In this document: piece after piece, positions 11,330 through 21,015 of the stretch
How the letters are laid out: each line of letters starts with the position of its first letter
How positions within the stretch are numbered: the first letter of the stretch is position 1
From: Pseudomonas neustonica
Lineage (GTDB): Bacteria > Pseudomonadota > Gammaproteobacteria > Pseudomonadales > Pseudomonadaceae
DNA: 64,000 nt
Direction of reading: 5' to 3'
NCBI RefSeq assembly: GCF_003797945.1
Contig: NZ_RKKU01000006.1
Coordinates: 62,001 to 126,000, forward strand
The notes under the pieces: model-generated
Database searches by the model: none
What the model was told of the DNA's origin: nothing
Seen by the model: only the letters and a program-made list of their open reading frames with translations
Position numbers and translations under genes: made by a program

Positions 11330-12782
11330 CGTTTATACCGCATAGCAGGCGCAGTTGCGTCGTATCAAGATGCGCCTCGACCAGGTCGGCCAGACGCTCC
11401 AGGTCTCGTTCCCGCAGGGCTGCGTAATCCATGCCTTCGGCGCGGGCAAGCCCGGCCCAACGCAGCACGGCTTGTTGCGTGGCCGACTGCTCAAAAAAAC
11501 CATGCAGGTAGGTGCCCGCCACCTGCCCGTCCTCGCTCAGCGCGCCATCCATGCCGCCACCGTGCAGATATACCAGCGGTTGCGCCAGTGCCCGACCCTG
11601 GCTGATTCCGGCATGAATCTCATATCCACTGACGCTGGCCTGCTCAAGCGACAACACACCGGTAACATTGGTCAACTGCTTGGCTGCGCGCAGCTCGGTT
11701 TGCATATCCAGCAGGCCTAACCCGGCAACGCTGCCGGCGGGTCCTTCAAGCCCCAAGGGATCGGCCAGCCCCTTGCCCAGCATCTGAAAGCCACCACAGA
11801 TCCCCAGCACCTTACCGCCATAACGCAAATGACGCGCCAAGGCCTTGTCCCAGCCGTGCTTGCGTAAAAAGTCGAGGTCAGCGGCAACACTCTTTGAACC
11901 CGGCAGAATAATCAGATCGGCCGCGGGTATGGGCTGACCGGGGCCGACAAACGCCAGCTCGACCTGCGGATGCAATCGCAGGGGATCAAAATCGGTATGG
12001 TTGCTGATACGCGGTACTACCGGCACCACCACCTTCAGGCATTCGGCCTGCTTGGCCACCTGGCGAGTATCAACCGCATCTTCTGCCTCTAGATGCAGGT
12101 CGTGCAGGTAGGGCAATACACCCAGCACCGGCTTACCGGTGCGCTCTTCCAGCCAGCGCAAACCTGGCTCCAACAAGGCAATATCGCCACGAAAACGGTT
12201 GATGACAAACCCTTTAACCCGCGCCTGCTCACTCGGCGAGAGTAACTCAAGTGTTCCTACAAGATGCGCAAATACGCCGCCCTTATCGATATCGGCGATG
12301 ATAATAACCGGACAATCGACCGCTTCGGCGAAGCCCATATTGGCAATATCGCCCTCACGCAGATTGATCTCCGCCGGTGAACCAGCGCCCTCGACCATGA
12401 CTACAGGATAACGCTCGCTCAGGCGTCGATAGGCTGCCAATGCTGCCTGCATGGCGACCGGTTTGTAGGCGTGATAAGCGACCGCATCCATATTACCGAT
12501 CGGCTGCCCCTGAATGATTACCTGCGCGCCCACATCGCTGTTGGGCTTGAGCAGGATCGGGTTCATATCGGTATGAGCACTGATACGCGCGGCATGCGCC
12601 TGGACAGCCTGGGCTCGACCGATCTCGCCACCGTCTGCAGCTACCGCCGCATTCAGTGCCATGTTTTGCGGCTTGAACGGGGCGACAGCCACGCCCTGGC
12701 GTACCAGCCAGCGACAGAGTGCACTGACCAGCGTGCTTTTGCCCGCATCCGAGGTAGTGCCCTGCACCATCAAACTGCCCAT
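11322..12782 (-). CDS. cobQ: Cobyric acid synthase (glutamine-hydrolysing)
   Basis: CobQ amidates four side chains of adenosylcobyrinic a,c-diamide to give adenosylcobyric acid. Residues 1-230 form the ATP-dependent DTBS/ParA-like domain with the P-loop-like GTTSDAGKS at the start. The C-terminal half is a class I glutamine amidotransferase with the nucleophile Cys in [10 protein letters not shown] and a late His in YLHGFFE. The ATG at 12782 (MGSLMVQG) has AAGGAG 5 bases upstream, giving 486 residues; 16 more in-frame residues upstream are rejected. It overlaps the end of the upstream aminotransferase gene by 13 bases. Confidence 0.94.
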   Translation of the reverse strand: MGSLMVQGTTSDAGKSTLVSALCRWLVRQGVAVAPFKPQNMALNAAVAADGGEIGRAQAVQAHAARISAHTDMNPILLKPNSDVGAQVIIQGQPIGNMDAVAYHAYKPVAMQAALAAYRRLSERYPVVMVEGAGSPAEINLREGDIANMGFAEAVDCPVIIIADIDKGGVFAHLVGTLELLSPSEQARVKGFVINRFRGDIALLEPGLRWLEERTGKPVLGVLPYLHDLHLEAEDAVDTRQVAKQAECLKVVVPVVPRISNHTDFDPLRLHPQVELAFVGPGQPIPAADLIILPGSKSVAADLDFLRKHGWDKALARHLRYGGKVLGICGGFQMLGKGLADPLGLEGPAGSVAGLGLLDMQTELRAAKQLTNVTGVLSLEQASVSGYEIHAGISQGRALAQPLVYLHGGGMDGALSEDGQVAGTYLHGFFEQSATQQAVLRWAGLARAEGMDYAALRERDLERLADLVEAHLDTTQLRLLCGINDA

Positions 12783-13777
12783 GCCAACTCCTTCATGCTG
12801 TCTCGCAAGGCACTTTCCAGACGCTGCCACTGCGCCTCCGAGCGCGGCAAACCAAATCTCAGCCCGCCCAGCTCGTTAAACACGCGCACCAGTACACCGC
12901 GACTGGCCAAGTCCTTGTAAAGTTGCTGCGCCGACTGCTGTCCCAAGAGACGCCATTGAAACAAGCCGCAGCCGGCACCCGACGCTAACCCGACCGAGTC
13001 CAGCAAACGTCGCAGACGCTGGCTATCCATATGCAAACGACTGCGCCACAACTGTTGAGTCAGCCGGTCTGCCAGCACGGACCGGCCTACCGCACGCGCA
13101 GGTCCACTCACCGCCCACGGACCGAGCTGCTCTTCAAGAGCTGCCAACAATTGTTCCTCTGCCAGCACAAAGCCCAGCCGCAGGCCCGCCAGACCGAAAA
13201 ATTTGCCGAGCGAGCGCAATACGATCAAACCAGGAGCATGACTATGCGCCGATAGGCTGTATTCCGGCGTCGGGTCCATAAAAGCCTCATCAACCACTAA
13301 CCATCCACCCCGGCTGACCAGACGCTGGTGCCAATTCAGCAGCAGTTCGCTATTCAGCAATTGTCCGGTTGGGTTGTTGGGGTTGACCACCACCAGCACA
13401 TCCAGTTGATCAAGACAGGCTGGCAGCAGCTCCGTGGTCACGCTGACCAACTGGTGACCAGCGCGCTCCCAGGCCAGACGATGCTCGGCGTAGGTCGGTT
13501 CCAGAATCCCCACGCGGCAAGGTTTGCGCAGTGTCGGCAGCGCCTGAATGGCCGCCTGCGAACCTGCTACTGGCAACGCGCGAGGTGCGCCATAATAGTC
13601 TTGCGCCTGCTGACTGAGTCCGTCCTCGGTTTCAGGCAGACGGCTCCAGACTGACTGGGGCAACGCGGGTACAGGCCAGTGATAGGGCGCGAGCCCGGTA
13701 GACAAGTCGAGCCATTGCTCAAGCGGCACGCCGAACTCGCTGGCTGCATGTTGTAAGCGTCCGCCGTGTTCAAGCAT
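12770..13777 (-). CDS. cobD: Threonine-phosphate decarboxylase (class I aminotransferase fold)
   Basis: This PLP enzyme makes (R)-1-aminopropan-2-ol phosphate from L-threonine phosphate, the linker attached to cobyric acid by CbiB. The 335-residue protein has the aminotransferase fold: substrate-loop segment [16 protein letters not shown]-contact VVDEAFMD, and the Schiff-base Lys in [13 protein letters not shown]. The N-terminal [13 protein letters not shown] is typical of this branch. It sits directly between cbiB and cobQ, overlapping both. In Pseudomonas it is usually called cobC; the Salmonella symbol is used here. I see no threonine kinase (pduX-like) gene in the window. Confidence 0.9.
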   Translation of the reverse strand: MLEHGGRLQHAASEFGVPLEQWLDLSTGLAPYHWPVPALPQSVWSRLPETEDGLSQQAQDYYGAPRALPVAGSQAAIQALPTLRKPCRVGILEPTYAEHRLAWERAGHQLVSVTTELLPACLDQLDVLVVVNPNNPTGQLLNSELLLNWHQRLVSRGGWLVVDEAFMDPTPEYSLSAHSHAPGLIVLRSLGKFFGLAGLRLGFVLAEEQLLAALEEQLGPWAVSGPARAVGRSVLADRLTQQLWRSRLHMDSQRLRRLLDSVGLASGAGCGLFQWRLLGQQSAQQLYKDLASRGVLVRVFNELGGLRFGLPRSEAQWQRLESALRDSMKELAWAV

Positions 13778-14678
13778 GACTTGCCCCCCATAACAGCACT
13801 AGCAGCAGCGACCAGAGCACTAGACTGCGGCGAACCAACTGCAAAGCGCGCAGGATGTCCTCTGCCCTGGACGCATCACCTATGCCCAGCGGCGGGCGTT
13901 CAGTCAGTTTGCCGTGATAAACCGCCGCACCGCCCAGTTGCAACTCTAGCGCACCGGCTCCAGCGGCCATCACCGGACCGGCATTGGGGCTATCCCATGC
14001 GGCAGCCTGGGTTTGCCAACAATGCAGACCGCGGCTCAGATTGCCACAGAGGCTATAGCTCAGCGCAACCAAACGAGCCGGCAGGTAATTCAGCACGTCA
14101 TCCATTCTGGCGGCCACGCGGCCAAATAACAGAAAGCGCGGTGTGCGGTAGCCCCACATAGCATCGAGGGTATTGCTCAAGCGGTACAAGACCACTCCGG
14201 GAGCGCCCAGCAGCAAAAACCAGAATAACGCGGCAAAGACCGCATCACTGCCATTCTCCAACACCGACTCTACTGTCGCTTTGGCTATGCCCTGCTCGTC
14301 CAGCTGGCTGGTATCCCGGCTCACAATGCGCCCCACCAGCTCACGTGCCAGGGGCAAGTTGCCTTGCTGCAGTGCCACCGCTATCGGCTTGGCATGGGCG
14401 ACCAGGCTTTGTCCACCCAGGCATAGATAAAGACATAGCACCGAGAACGCCCAGCCAAACCAGGGCAGTTGCACCAAGCCATAGACCACAAGCGTTAACG
14501 GAAGCACAGCCAAACACCAGGCCAGCGCCCCTTTGGCGATGCTGTGCGGTTGATTGAGACGCTGCTCCAGAAACTGTACCCAGCGACCAAAGCCAACCAG
14601 CGGATGCCAGCGGACAGGCTCGCCCAGCAAGCGATCCAGCAAGACGCCCAGTATGGCCGCGGCCAGCAGGGCGCTCAT
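13770..14678 (-). CDS. cbiB: Adenosylcobinamide-phosphate synthase
   Basis: CbiB attaches aminopropanol (or its phosphate) to the propionate side chain f of cobyric acid. The 302-residue membrane protein has several hydrophobic helices. Family segments are [18 protein letters not shown] near the N-terminus, [14 protein letters not shown] in the middle and [17 protein letters not shown] near the C-terminus. Its ATG overlaps the stop of the BtuF-like gene (ATGA), and its stop lies inside the start of the downstream aminotransferase gene. In Pseudomonas naming this is cobD. Confidence 0.93.
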   Translation of the reverse strand: MSALLAAAILGVLLDRLLGEPVRWHPLVGFGRWVQFLEQRLNQPHSIAKGALAWCLAVLPLTLVVYGLVQLPWFGWAFSVLCLYLCLGGQSLVAHAKPIAVALQQGNLPLARELVGRIVSRDTSQLDEQGIAKATVESVLENGSDAVFAALFWFLLLGAPGVVLYRLSNTLDAMWGYRTPRFLLFGRVAARMDDVLNYLPARLVALSYSLCGNLSRGLHCWQTQAAAWDSPNAGPVMAAGAGALELQLGGAAVYHGKLTERPPLGIGDASRAEDILRALQLVRRSLVLWSLLLVLLWGASHA

Positions 14679-15484
14679 GCAGCGTGCCAGTTGCGAATAA
14701 TGCGCGAAAGGTGCTGCAAACCATCGGTCAGTGCGCCTATACCGGGTTGTAAAATGTCGGCCGACTTGACCTCATGCAACTGCCCGGATTGGACCGCGGG
14801 GATACTCTGCCAGCCGGCACGCTCCTGCACCTGCTCCGGCCGAAACCGTTTGCCGCACCAGGAACCGATGATGATATCCGGCGCGCGCCTGACCACCTCC
14901 TGCGGATCGCTGATAATTCGTTCTTTGGCACTGGGCTTGCTCGCCAGCTCGGCGAAACAGTCTTCGCCTCCGGCGAGCTCAATCAACTCGCTCACCCAGC
15001 CTATGCCGGATATCAGCGGATCGTTCCACTCTTCAAAGTAGACGCGGGGACGACGCCCTTCGCGGCAACCCGCATTGCGTGCCTGCAACAACCCCTCCTC
15101 CAGCTCCGCGATCAGCTGGGCCGTGCGCTCGTGCGCGCCCACCAGTGCACCCAAGGTCGAGATCATGCGCAAAATACCGGCAATACTGCGTTGATTGAAC
15201 AGATGCACCTCCAGGCCCTCACGCGCCAGGTCGGCAAGAATACCGGCCTGCAGGTCGCAGTAACCGAGCACCAGATCAGGCTCAAGCGCCAGAATCTCTT
15301 CGCTTTTCGCCGAGGTAAAAGCCGCCACCTTGGGCTTCTCCTTCCGCGCTTGCGGCGGTCTTACGGTAAAACCGGAAATGCCGACAATCCGCTGCTGCTC
15401 ACCCAGGTGATACAGCACCTCGCAGGTTTCGGTAGACAGGCAAACGATGCGCTGCGGGCCACCCAGGGCTATGCATTCACTCAT
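14675..15484 (-). CDS. BtuF-like cobalamin-binding protein without a signal peptide
   Basis: A 269-residue protein of the type III periplasmic-binding fold used for B12 and siderophore capture ([17 protein letters not shown], then [17 protein letters not shown] and a C-terminal [19 protein letters not shown]). BtuF delivers B12 to the BtuCD importer in the periplasm. Odd here: the start fixed by the ATGA overlap with bluB (ATG at 15484) gives an N-terminus, [14 protein letters not shown], with no signal peptide, and no btuC or btuD lies nearby. Open frame continues upstream to 15598 but overlaps bluB and adds no convincing leader. It may act in the cytoplasm as a B12-binding protein; that is inference. 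Confidence 0.8.
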   Translation of the reverse strand: MSECIALGGPQRIVCLSTETCEVLYHLGEQQRIVGISGFTVRPPQARKEKPKVAAFTSAKSEEILALEPDLVLGYCDLQAGILADLAREGLEVHLFNQRSIAGILRMISTLGALVGAHERTAQLIAELEEGLLQARNAGCREGRRPRVYFEEWNDPLISGIGWVSELIELAGGEDCFAELASKPSAKERIISDPQEVVRRAPDIIIGSWCGKRFRPEQVQERAGWQSIPAVQSGQLHEVKSADILQPGIGALTDGLQHLSRIIRNWHAA

Positions 15485-16134
15485 TCGGTCGCTCCCCATT
15501 GATCGCAAAACAGCAACTCCGATAACGGCCGGGCATCGGCCCACTCTTCTTGAACCAGCATCGGCTGAGCGTAGAACTCGGCAACCGGGCCCAAACAAAG
15601 TATCGCCACCGGCTTGGCACCCGGCGGCATCTGCAGCAAGTCAGCCAACGCCTGCGGCTCAAATAACGAGACCCAGCCCATGCCCAGGCCCTCTGCGCGC
15701 GCTGCCAGCCACAGATTCTGAATAGCGCAGGAAAGTGAGGCCAGGTCCATCTCCGGCAAGGTACGGCGGCCAAATACGTGCGCCTCGCGCCCCTCGGGCA
15801 GCGCCGCGACCAGTACCTCGGCGCAGTCGAGCACGCCCTGTACTTTCAGTTGCATGAACTCCTCCGAGCGCACGCCCAAAGCCTCGGCGGTCGCCAGTCG
15901 CTCGGTCTCTACCAGTTGATGTATCTGCTCACGCAGCGCCTGCTGACGCACCCGAACAAACCGCCAAGGCTGCATCAGGCCAACGCTGGGCGCGTGGTGC
16001 GCCGCCTGCAGCAACCGTTGCAATAACGCATCAGGCACCACTCCGCCGATAAAGTGACGCATATCTCGGCGCTCACGAATCGCCCGATAAACCGCGTCGC
16101 GTTCGGCGGAGGAATAGGCGTGATCGTCACTCAC
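15481..16134 (-). CDS. bluB: 5,6-Dimethylbenzimidazole synthase
   Basis: BluB breaks down reduced FMN with oxygen to make dimethylbenzimidazole, the lower ligand of B12. The protein of 217 residues has the nitroreductase fold with the BluB start RERRDMRHFIGG, the HHAPSVGLMQPWRFV segment and a C-terminal MPPGAKPVAILCLGPV. The start is a GTG at 16134 overlapping the cobB stop (GTGA). Its presence implies aerobic, oxygen-dependent lower-ligand synthesis and fits the cobT gene further along the operon. Confidence 0.93.
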   Translation of the reverse strand: MSDDHAYSSAERDAVYRAIRERRDMRHFIGGVVPDALLQRLLQAAHHAPSVGLMQPWRFVRVRQQALREQIHQLVETERLATAEALGVRSEEFMQLKVQGVLDCAEVLVAALPEGREAHVFGRRTLPEMDLASLSCAIQNLWLAARAEGLGMGWVSLFEPQALADLLQMPPGAKPVAILCLGPVAEFYAQPMLVQEEWADARPLSELLFCDQWGATE

Positions 16135-17423
16135 GGACGAAACAGGGCCGCAGCAGCCTGCGGATTACCCGGCAGATAAAAATGCACATAGGACGCGGTC
16201 AGGCGCTCAATGCGATAAACCGCCTCAGCCGTGCGCCGATAGTTGGGGCACTCGCCGCGCACCAGCGGCTGCATCTCGGTGGTTAACTGTGAATGGTGAA
16301 AGGTGTGGCCATGCAGCTTGCCTTCCGGCAGCTCCACCGCCTGCAAAGCGAGTGCAGCCAAGCGCTTCTGCATCACCGCATCACCGCTAAGCAGGCCCGC
16401 CATGGCAAACCGCTCGCCCTGCAGGTCAGTCAGACTATCGAGCAGATACAGCAGGCCACCGCACTCTGCCACTAACGGCTTACCCTGCAGATGATGTTCG
16501 GCGATCTCCGCCTGCATCGCTTTGTTGCCGGCCAGCTGCGCGGCGTGTAACTCGGGGTAGCCGCCCGGTAGGTATAGGCTATCGACCGCGGGCAGATGCG
16601 TATCATGCATTGGCGAGAAGAACACCAGCTCGGCGCCCAATGCGCGCAGCAGTTGAAGATTCGCCTGGTAGACAAAGGCAAAAGCACTGTCACGTGCCAC
16701 GCCAATACTGACGCCCGCGAGCAGCGGCGGCAGAGTCTGCACTTGCGGCGCGGTGAAGCTCACCGAGGCTGGCAAGGCATCATCTACGCTATCCGCCAAC
16801 GCTGCGGCTGCCGCATCCAGCCGGGCATCAAGATCGGCCAATTCATCGGCCTGCACCAGCCCCAGGTGGCGGCTGGGCAAGGCAATGTCGGGCGAACGCG
16901 GCAAACCACCAAACCAGCGGATGTCCGCTGGCAGGCTGTCACGCAAGATCTCGGCATGTCGGGCACTGCCCAGCTTGTTGGCCAGAATGCCGGCAAACGC
17001 CAGGTCCGGTTGGAAGTGGGCCAAGCCAAAGGCCATGGCGGCGAAGGTTTGGGCCATACCCGAGCCATCAATTACGCCCAACACGGGGACGCCAAACTGA
17101 CGCGCCAAATCGGCAGCGGACGGTGTACCGTCAAATAGCCCCATGACACCTTCAATCAAAATCAGGTCAGCCTCACCCGCCGCTTCCCAGAGCAGGCGCT
17201 GCGATTGTTCCAGCCCTACCATCCATAAATCCAGTTGGTGCACCGGGGCGCCGCTGGCCACTTCAAGAATCATCGGATCAAGGAAGTCCGGGCCGCACTT
17301 GAACACCCGTACCTTGCGGCCAAGCTGGCGATGTCTGCGCGCCAGCGCCGCGGTGACGGTGGTTTTGCCCTGCCCCGAGGCAGGTGCGGCGATCAATACC
17401 GCCGGGCACTGTCTTGTAGTCAA
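16131..17423 (-). CDS. cobB: Cobyrinate a,c-diamide synthase
   Basis: CobB (CbiA type) amidates side chains a and c of (hydrogeno)byrinic acid using glutamine and ATP. The N-terminal domain carries the P-loop APASGQGKTTV (13-23). The C-terminal class I glutamine amidotransferase domain has the nucleophile in VAECGGLLYL and a late His in HGHTFHHS. The protein has 430 residues. The start is a TTG at 17423, coupled to the cobO stop (TTGA), with GGGAG 7 bases upstream. TTG starts are rare but the coupling supports it. Confidence 0.93.
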   Translation of the reverse strand: MTTRQCPAVLIAAPASGQGKTTVTAALARRHRQLGRKVRVFKCGPDFLDPMILEVASGAPVHQLDLWMVGLEQSQRLLWEAAGEADLILIEGVMGLFDGTPSAADLARQFGVPVLGVIDGSGMAQTFAAMAFGLAHFQPDLAFAGILANKLGSARHAEILRDSLPADIRWFGGLPRSPDIALPSRHLGLVQADELADLDARLDAAAAALADSVDDALPASVSFTAPQVQTLPPLLAGVSIGVARDSAFAFVYQANLQLLRALGAELVFFSPMHDTHLPAVDSLYLPGGYPELHAAQLAGNKAMQAEIAEHHLQGKPLVAECGGLLYLLDSLTDLQGERFAMAGLLSGDAVMQKRLAALALQAVELPEGKLHGHTFHHSQLTTEMQPLVRGECPNYRRTAEAVYRIERLTASYVHFYLPGNPQAAAALFRP

Positions 17424-18034
17424 AACTCAACTCCCTTCTGCGCTTTGATACCGGCCTTGAAAGCATGTTTAACCACGCCCATATCCGTCACGGTATCGGC
17501 TGCCTCAACCAGTGCTGGCGGCGCCCCTCGACCGGTAACCACTACATGCTGATGAGCAGGCCTTGCCTGAATATCGGCGATCACCTGATCCAGCTGCAAA
17601 TAGCCGTATTTGAGAGCGATATTCAGTTCATCGAGCAGCACCAGTGATACCTCGGGATCGCGCATCAATTCGACGGCGACGGCCCAGGCCGCCTCGGCCT
17701 TGACTATGTCATCCTGGCGATCCTGCGTCTCCCAGGTAAAGCCCGCGCCCATCACGTGATAGCGTACTTCGTCCGGAAAGCGCCGAAAGAAATTCTCTTC
17801 GCCGGTGCTCTTGGCACCCTTGATAAACTGCACAATACCGACACGCATCCCATGGCCCAGCGCTCGTGCAGCCATACCAAAGCCTGAGCTGCTTTTGCCC
17901 TTGCCGTTGCCGGTATTCACCAGGAGTACACCGCGCTCTTGCTGGGCGGTGGCGATCTTTTCATCCACCACCGCCTTCTTGCGCTGCATGCGCTGGCGAT
18001 GGCGCTCATCGCGCCCCTGATCCTGCTCACTCAT
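17420..18034 (-). CDS. cobO: Cob(I)yrinic acid a,c-diamide adenosyltransferase
   Basis: CobO (BtuR/CobA type) transfers the 5'-deoxyadenosyl group from ATP to the reduced cobalt of corrinoids. The 204-residue protein has the characteristic P-loop GNGKGKSS at residues 42-49, after a basic N-terminal arm (RHRQRMQRKK). FIKGAKSTGEENFF and LLDELNIALKYGYL are also family segments. ATGA overlap joins it to the membrane protein gene upstream. The enzyme serves both newly made and salvaged corrinoids. Confidence 0.95.
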   Translation of the reverse strand: MSEQDQGRDERHRQRMQRKKAVVDEKIATAQQERGVLLVNTGNGKGKSSSGFGMAARALGHGMRVGIVQFIKGAKSTGEENFFRRFPDEVRYHVMGAGFTWETQDRQDDIVKAEAAWAVAVELMRDPEVSLVLLDELNIALKYGYLQLDQVIADIQARPAHQHVVVTGRGAPPALVEAADTVTDMGVVKHAFKAGIKAQKGVEF

Positions 18035-18606
18035 GCCTGATGGCTCTTGTTGGACATGAGCAACTGAGCACTGCGCGCGCCCACGTACAGCACGACAGCA
18101 ATACCGACGTAGAGCGCTAACGAGCTCAGGTACTGCGGGTAGTAGTGACCGATACGCTCAACCATGCCAGCGACGGTAGGCGCCTCGTAACGTCCAGAGA
18201 AAAAATAGAACCCACCGCTGGAAAGCACGTTGCAAACCAGAGCACTCAGTGCCATCACCGGTACCAGAACCGCCAGTGAGCCAGCTTGATCGCGATGCCA
18301 GCCAGCGTATAGACGGCCACCAAACCACAAGGCAGCATAGGCCGGAACCAGCATCCAGTAAGCCACGGTCATGCAGTGATGTCCGGCGTTGATCCAGCCG
18401 ACCGAGAGCACATCAATTATGGTCGCTTCAGCAAACAACAACGGAAACACCCATTTAGGTCGCAGCAACACACCCGCGAGAAAAAAGACCGCCCATGATG
18501 CACTCGGCAGATTGTGTAGCGGGAAGTGACTACCCCGCGTCATGGCCATCAGTGCCATCAGCGCGATACCGATATAAAGCTGGGTCGTTCTCGACAGGTT
18601 CAGCAT
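18031..18606 (-). CDS. Integral membrane protein of the B12 regulon, possible cobalamin transport component
   Basis: A 191-residue protein with about five or six hydrophobic helices and short loops. A His-His pair lies in the middle (WINAGHHCMTVAYWM). It has no motif I can tie to an enzyme. Two ATGs follow the same Shine-Dalgarno (GAGGAG); the second, at 18606, has the better 7-base spacing. The gene lies 107 bases after the TonB receptor and overlaps cobO, so it is under the same riboswitch. Size and topology recall S-components of ECF vitamin importers. That makes an inner-membrane step of corrinoid uptake attractive, but this is inference and no ECF ATPase or EcfT is present. Confidence 0.72.
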   Translation of the reverse strand: MLNLSRTTQLYIGIALMALMAMTRGSHFPLHNLPSASWAVFFLAGVLLRPKWVFPLLFAEATIIDVLSVGWINAGHHCMTVAYWMLVPAYAALWFGGRLYAGWHRDQAGSLAVLVPVMALSALVCNVLSSGGFYFFSGRYEAPTVAGMVERIGHYYPQYLSSLALYVGIAVVLYVGARSAQLLMSNKSHQA

Positions 18607-18713
18607 ATTCATTCTCCTCGTTAAAACAGCAAAACGTCTGCGGCCGTTTCGACCACAGACGTCCCATGCTGCCGACTCCCCTTGAGACGGCATGCGTAAT
18701 CGAACCGCCGAAC

Positions 18714-20519
18714 CTACATCGCCTGATAACGCAGGGTCAGATACCCCGCGCGGCCTGGCTGCTGGTAGGTTGCGGCAGTTTCATAATCGGTATCAAACAG
18801 GTTGGTGACCTGTGCCTGCACTCGCCATGCATGGCTCAGCCAATATTCAGCCCGCAGGTCAACGGTGTTGTAACCCGGTAAATCTTCGGTATTGGACGTA
18901 TTCTCCCAGCGCCGCCCTTCTGCATGCACAGTGGCACCCAGACCGATGCGACCAAAGCGACGATCCACATCCAGGTTGAATATCTGCTCAGGCGTACGCC
19001 TGATCAGGTCACCATCGGTGGTTTTGTGCGAGCGATTTTTTGGGTCCTGCAACGTCAGGTTGGCTTGCCAGTTCCAGCCCAATTGTTGGGTAAGCACCTC
19101 GAACTCAAGGCCTTTGATCTCTGCCTTATCAACGTTTTCGGCCAGCGAGACGCCACCAACAGTCACGGTCGAGATCATGTCATCGATATCGTTCTTGAAT
19201 GCATTGGCCGACCAGCTGCCCCAGCTATGCTGGCCGCGCAGTCCAACCTCAAGGTTTTTCGCGGTTTCAGCCTGAATATCGGGGTTACCGAAGCTGGGGT
19301 AATACAGCTGGTTAAAGGTGGGAGCGTTGAAAGCCGTGCCGTAACTGGCAGCAAAGCTGACACTGTCGGTCAACGCAAAGCCATAACCCAGGCTTCCTGT
19401 GGTGTGCTCGCCATAGGCTTCGTTATCGTCGTGGCGCAAGCTGACCTGCCAGTCATGCCGGCCTGCCTGCCCCAGGTACTGTGCAAACAGACCGTGGTTA
19501 TAGCGGCTCTTTTCCGGATAGCTGACACTGCTGCTGATTTCGTCTTCAAGCCAGTCATAGCCAAGTGTCAGCAACTGGTTATCGGCCAGATGAAAATCAT
19601 TCTGCCAACTGAAGCTATCGCGCTGAGTGTCATAACTTGAGTTGAACGTACTGCCTTTAAAATTATCGTTCTGCTCCTCGCTGCGACCGGCCTGCAGTGT
19701 CACATCCCAGAAGCTCGCCAGCGCAAAGCGCGCACGAGCGCCATACACCCTGAGCACATCATCAGCATTGGCATCAGTACCAGAGTCATAGTCGTTATGC
19801 GACTCAACCTGCAGCAAGTGAGCGTCGATCAGCAGACCGTTAGCAAAGCGATAGCCACCCGAGAGACTACCTGACAACTCACGATAACCGTCATGATCCC
19901 GCTCTCTGGAGGGGCGAGCATCGATACCTTCGGTTTTCAGGCTACTGATGCCCAGGTTGTACCATGCATCATCAGTACCGCCGGAAACACCCGCCGTTCC
20001 GCCAAGATGCTGGGCACTGCCCACCGTCGTGGAGAAATAGGGGGTGATACCGCCATCCTCGCCCTTGCGGGTAAAGACCTGAATAACACCGCCAATGGCG
20101 TCTGCGCCATACAGGCTGGAGCGAGGGCCACGAACCACCTCAATACGCTCAATTTGCTCTACCGGCAGATTCTGCAGCGCCGCAACACCCGAGGTAGCAG
20201 AGCCCATACGAACGCCATCGATCAACACCAGCACGTGCGATTTGCTGGTGCCACGAATACTGAGGGTCATGGCCTTGCCCGGCCCACCGTTGTTGGTAAT
20301 GCTGATGCCGGGGACGCGGCGCAATACCTGATCCACGCTGGTCGCCTGCAAGCGCTCAATGTCGGCGCGATCAAACACGCTGGTCGCCGCAATGCTATTG
20401 GATTGACTGGTGCGCGTTGCGGTCACAACCTGGTCATTCAGGCTGAGCGTATCGGCAAGGGAAAGAGAAGACAGGCCGCACAGGGCCAGTGCCAAAGGGG
20501 CACGTAAAAAGGTTTTCAT
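18714..20519 (-). CDS. btuB: TonB-dependent outer membrane cobalamin receptor
   Basis: This 22-strand outer-membrane receptor of 601 residues takes up B12 using TonB energy. From the ATG at 20519 it has a Sec signal peptide (MKTFLRAPLALALCG, ending SLA). A TonB-box-like region (SLNDQVVTATR) and the plug domain follow (VDQVLRRVPGISITNNG, then VEVVRGPRSSLYGADAIGGVIQV). It ends with the aromatic-type barrel terminus YLTLRYQAM. B12 specificity is inferred from the riboswitch immediately upstream and the cob genes downstream. Frame open to 20618 is leader sequence of the riboswitch transcript. Confidence 0.92.
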   Translation of the reverse strand: MKTFLRAPLALALCGLSSLSLADTLSLNDQVVTATRTSQSNSIAATSVFDRADIERLQATSVDQVLRRVPGISITNNGGPGKAMTLSIRGTSKSHVLVLIDGVRMGSATSGVAALQNLPVEQIERIEVVRGPRSSLYGADAIGGVIQVFTRKGEDGGITPYFSTTVGSAQHLGGTAGVSGGTDDAWYNLGISSLKTEGIDARPSRERDHDGYRELSGSLSGGYRFANGLLIDAHLLQVESHNDYDSGTDANADDVLRVYGARARFALASFWDVTLQAGRSEEQNDNFKGSTFNSSYDTQRDSFSWQNDFHLADNQLLTLGYDWLEDEISSSVSYPEKSRYNHGLFAQYLGQAGRHDWQVSLRHDDNEAYGEHTTGSLGYGFALTDSVSFAASYGTAFNAPTFNQLYYPSFGNPDIQAETAKNLEVGLRGQHSWGSWSANAFKNDIDDMISTVTVGGVSLAENVDKAEIKGLEFEVLTQQLGWNWQANLTLQDPKNRSHKTTDGDLIRRTPEQIFNLDVDRRFGRIGLGATVHAEGRRWENTSNTEDLPGYNTVDLRAEYWLSHAWRVQAQVTNLFDTDYETAATYQQPGRAGYLTLRYQAM

Positions 20520-20650
20520 ACTGCGTAATTGCTCCGTCGTACCCACCCGCACGACACTGACTGAGAATAACAGTGACGGAGGCAGGGGAACGGCAACAAG
20601 CATAGAGGGGCCGCGCACCTACAGCGCCCACCGCACTGTTGTGAATCGCG

Positions 20651-20856
20651 ACAGGCCGGTCTCCGGGCTTACGAACGGATCAATAGATCCTGCGGCCTGA
20701 ACCTTCCCATGCATGAACAGCACAGTGGTGTTATCAGGCGCATCGCCATGAGGCGAACATCGCTTACCGTTGCGGGGGCAGCGCCGGAATTGTCTGCTGG
20801 ACAGACGCACCGGCTTCCCAGTTTCACCCTCTGCGAAAAGAGGGAACCTGAAGCAG
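20651..20856 (-). ncRNA. Cobalamin (adenosylcobalamin) riboswitch
   Basis: On the minus strand this leader shows the conserved parts of a B12 riboswitch in the right order. They are AACTGGGAAGCCGGTGCG (around 20810-20830), the CCCGCAAC core (20769-20776), a variable hairpin region, and the closing GCCCGGAGACCGGCC at 20654-20668. It lies directly between the promoter and btuB. Binding of cobalamin should fold the 3' part so that expression of btuB and the downstream cob genes falls. The 3' end lies about 130 bases before the btuB ATG. Confidence 0.92.
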
Positions 20857-20862
20857 GCGTGA

Positions 20863-20891
20863 AGAGTAGAGACTTTGCTGATAAGCGTCAA
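20863..20891 (-). promoter_or_regulatory. Sigma-70 promoter of the B12 operon
   Basis: Read on the minus strand: TTGACG (20886-20891), a 17-base spacer, and TACTCT (20863-20868). The expected transcription start, near 20856, coincides with the 5' end of the riboswitch, which supports the call. Confidence 0.72.
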
Positions 20892-20975
20892 CCGCCGTGG
20901 TTGACCGCTCTAAATGCGGCACTGGCGTAACGCGCGCACTACTTTCGAGGGCTCGACAGTGTGCACTACCCACTA

Positions 20976-21002
20976 AAGCCAAACGCAGGCTCAGCCTGGC
21001 TT
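20976..21002 (-). terminator. Possible hairpin terminator after the VWA-like gene
   Basis: An inverted repeat (AAGCCA at 20976-20981 with TGGCTT at 20997-21002, and inner AGGCT/AGCCT) lies 14 bases past the stop at 21016. It is followed by only a few T residues on the minus strand, so it is a weak call. It separates the three-gene operon from the B12 promoter. Confidence 0.4.
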
Positions 21003-21015
21003 GGCCATAGCAAGA

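Noticed and set aside
20520..20618. N-terminal extension of the btuB frame
   Set aside because: It would put 33 residues before a normal signal peptide and lies in the riboswitch-to-gene leader.
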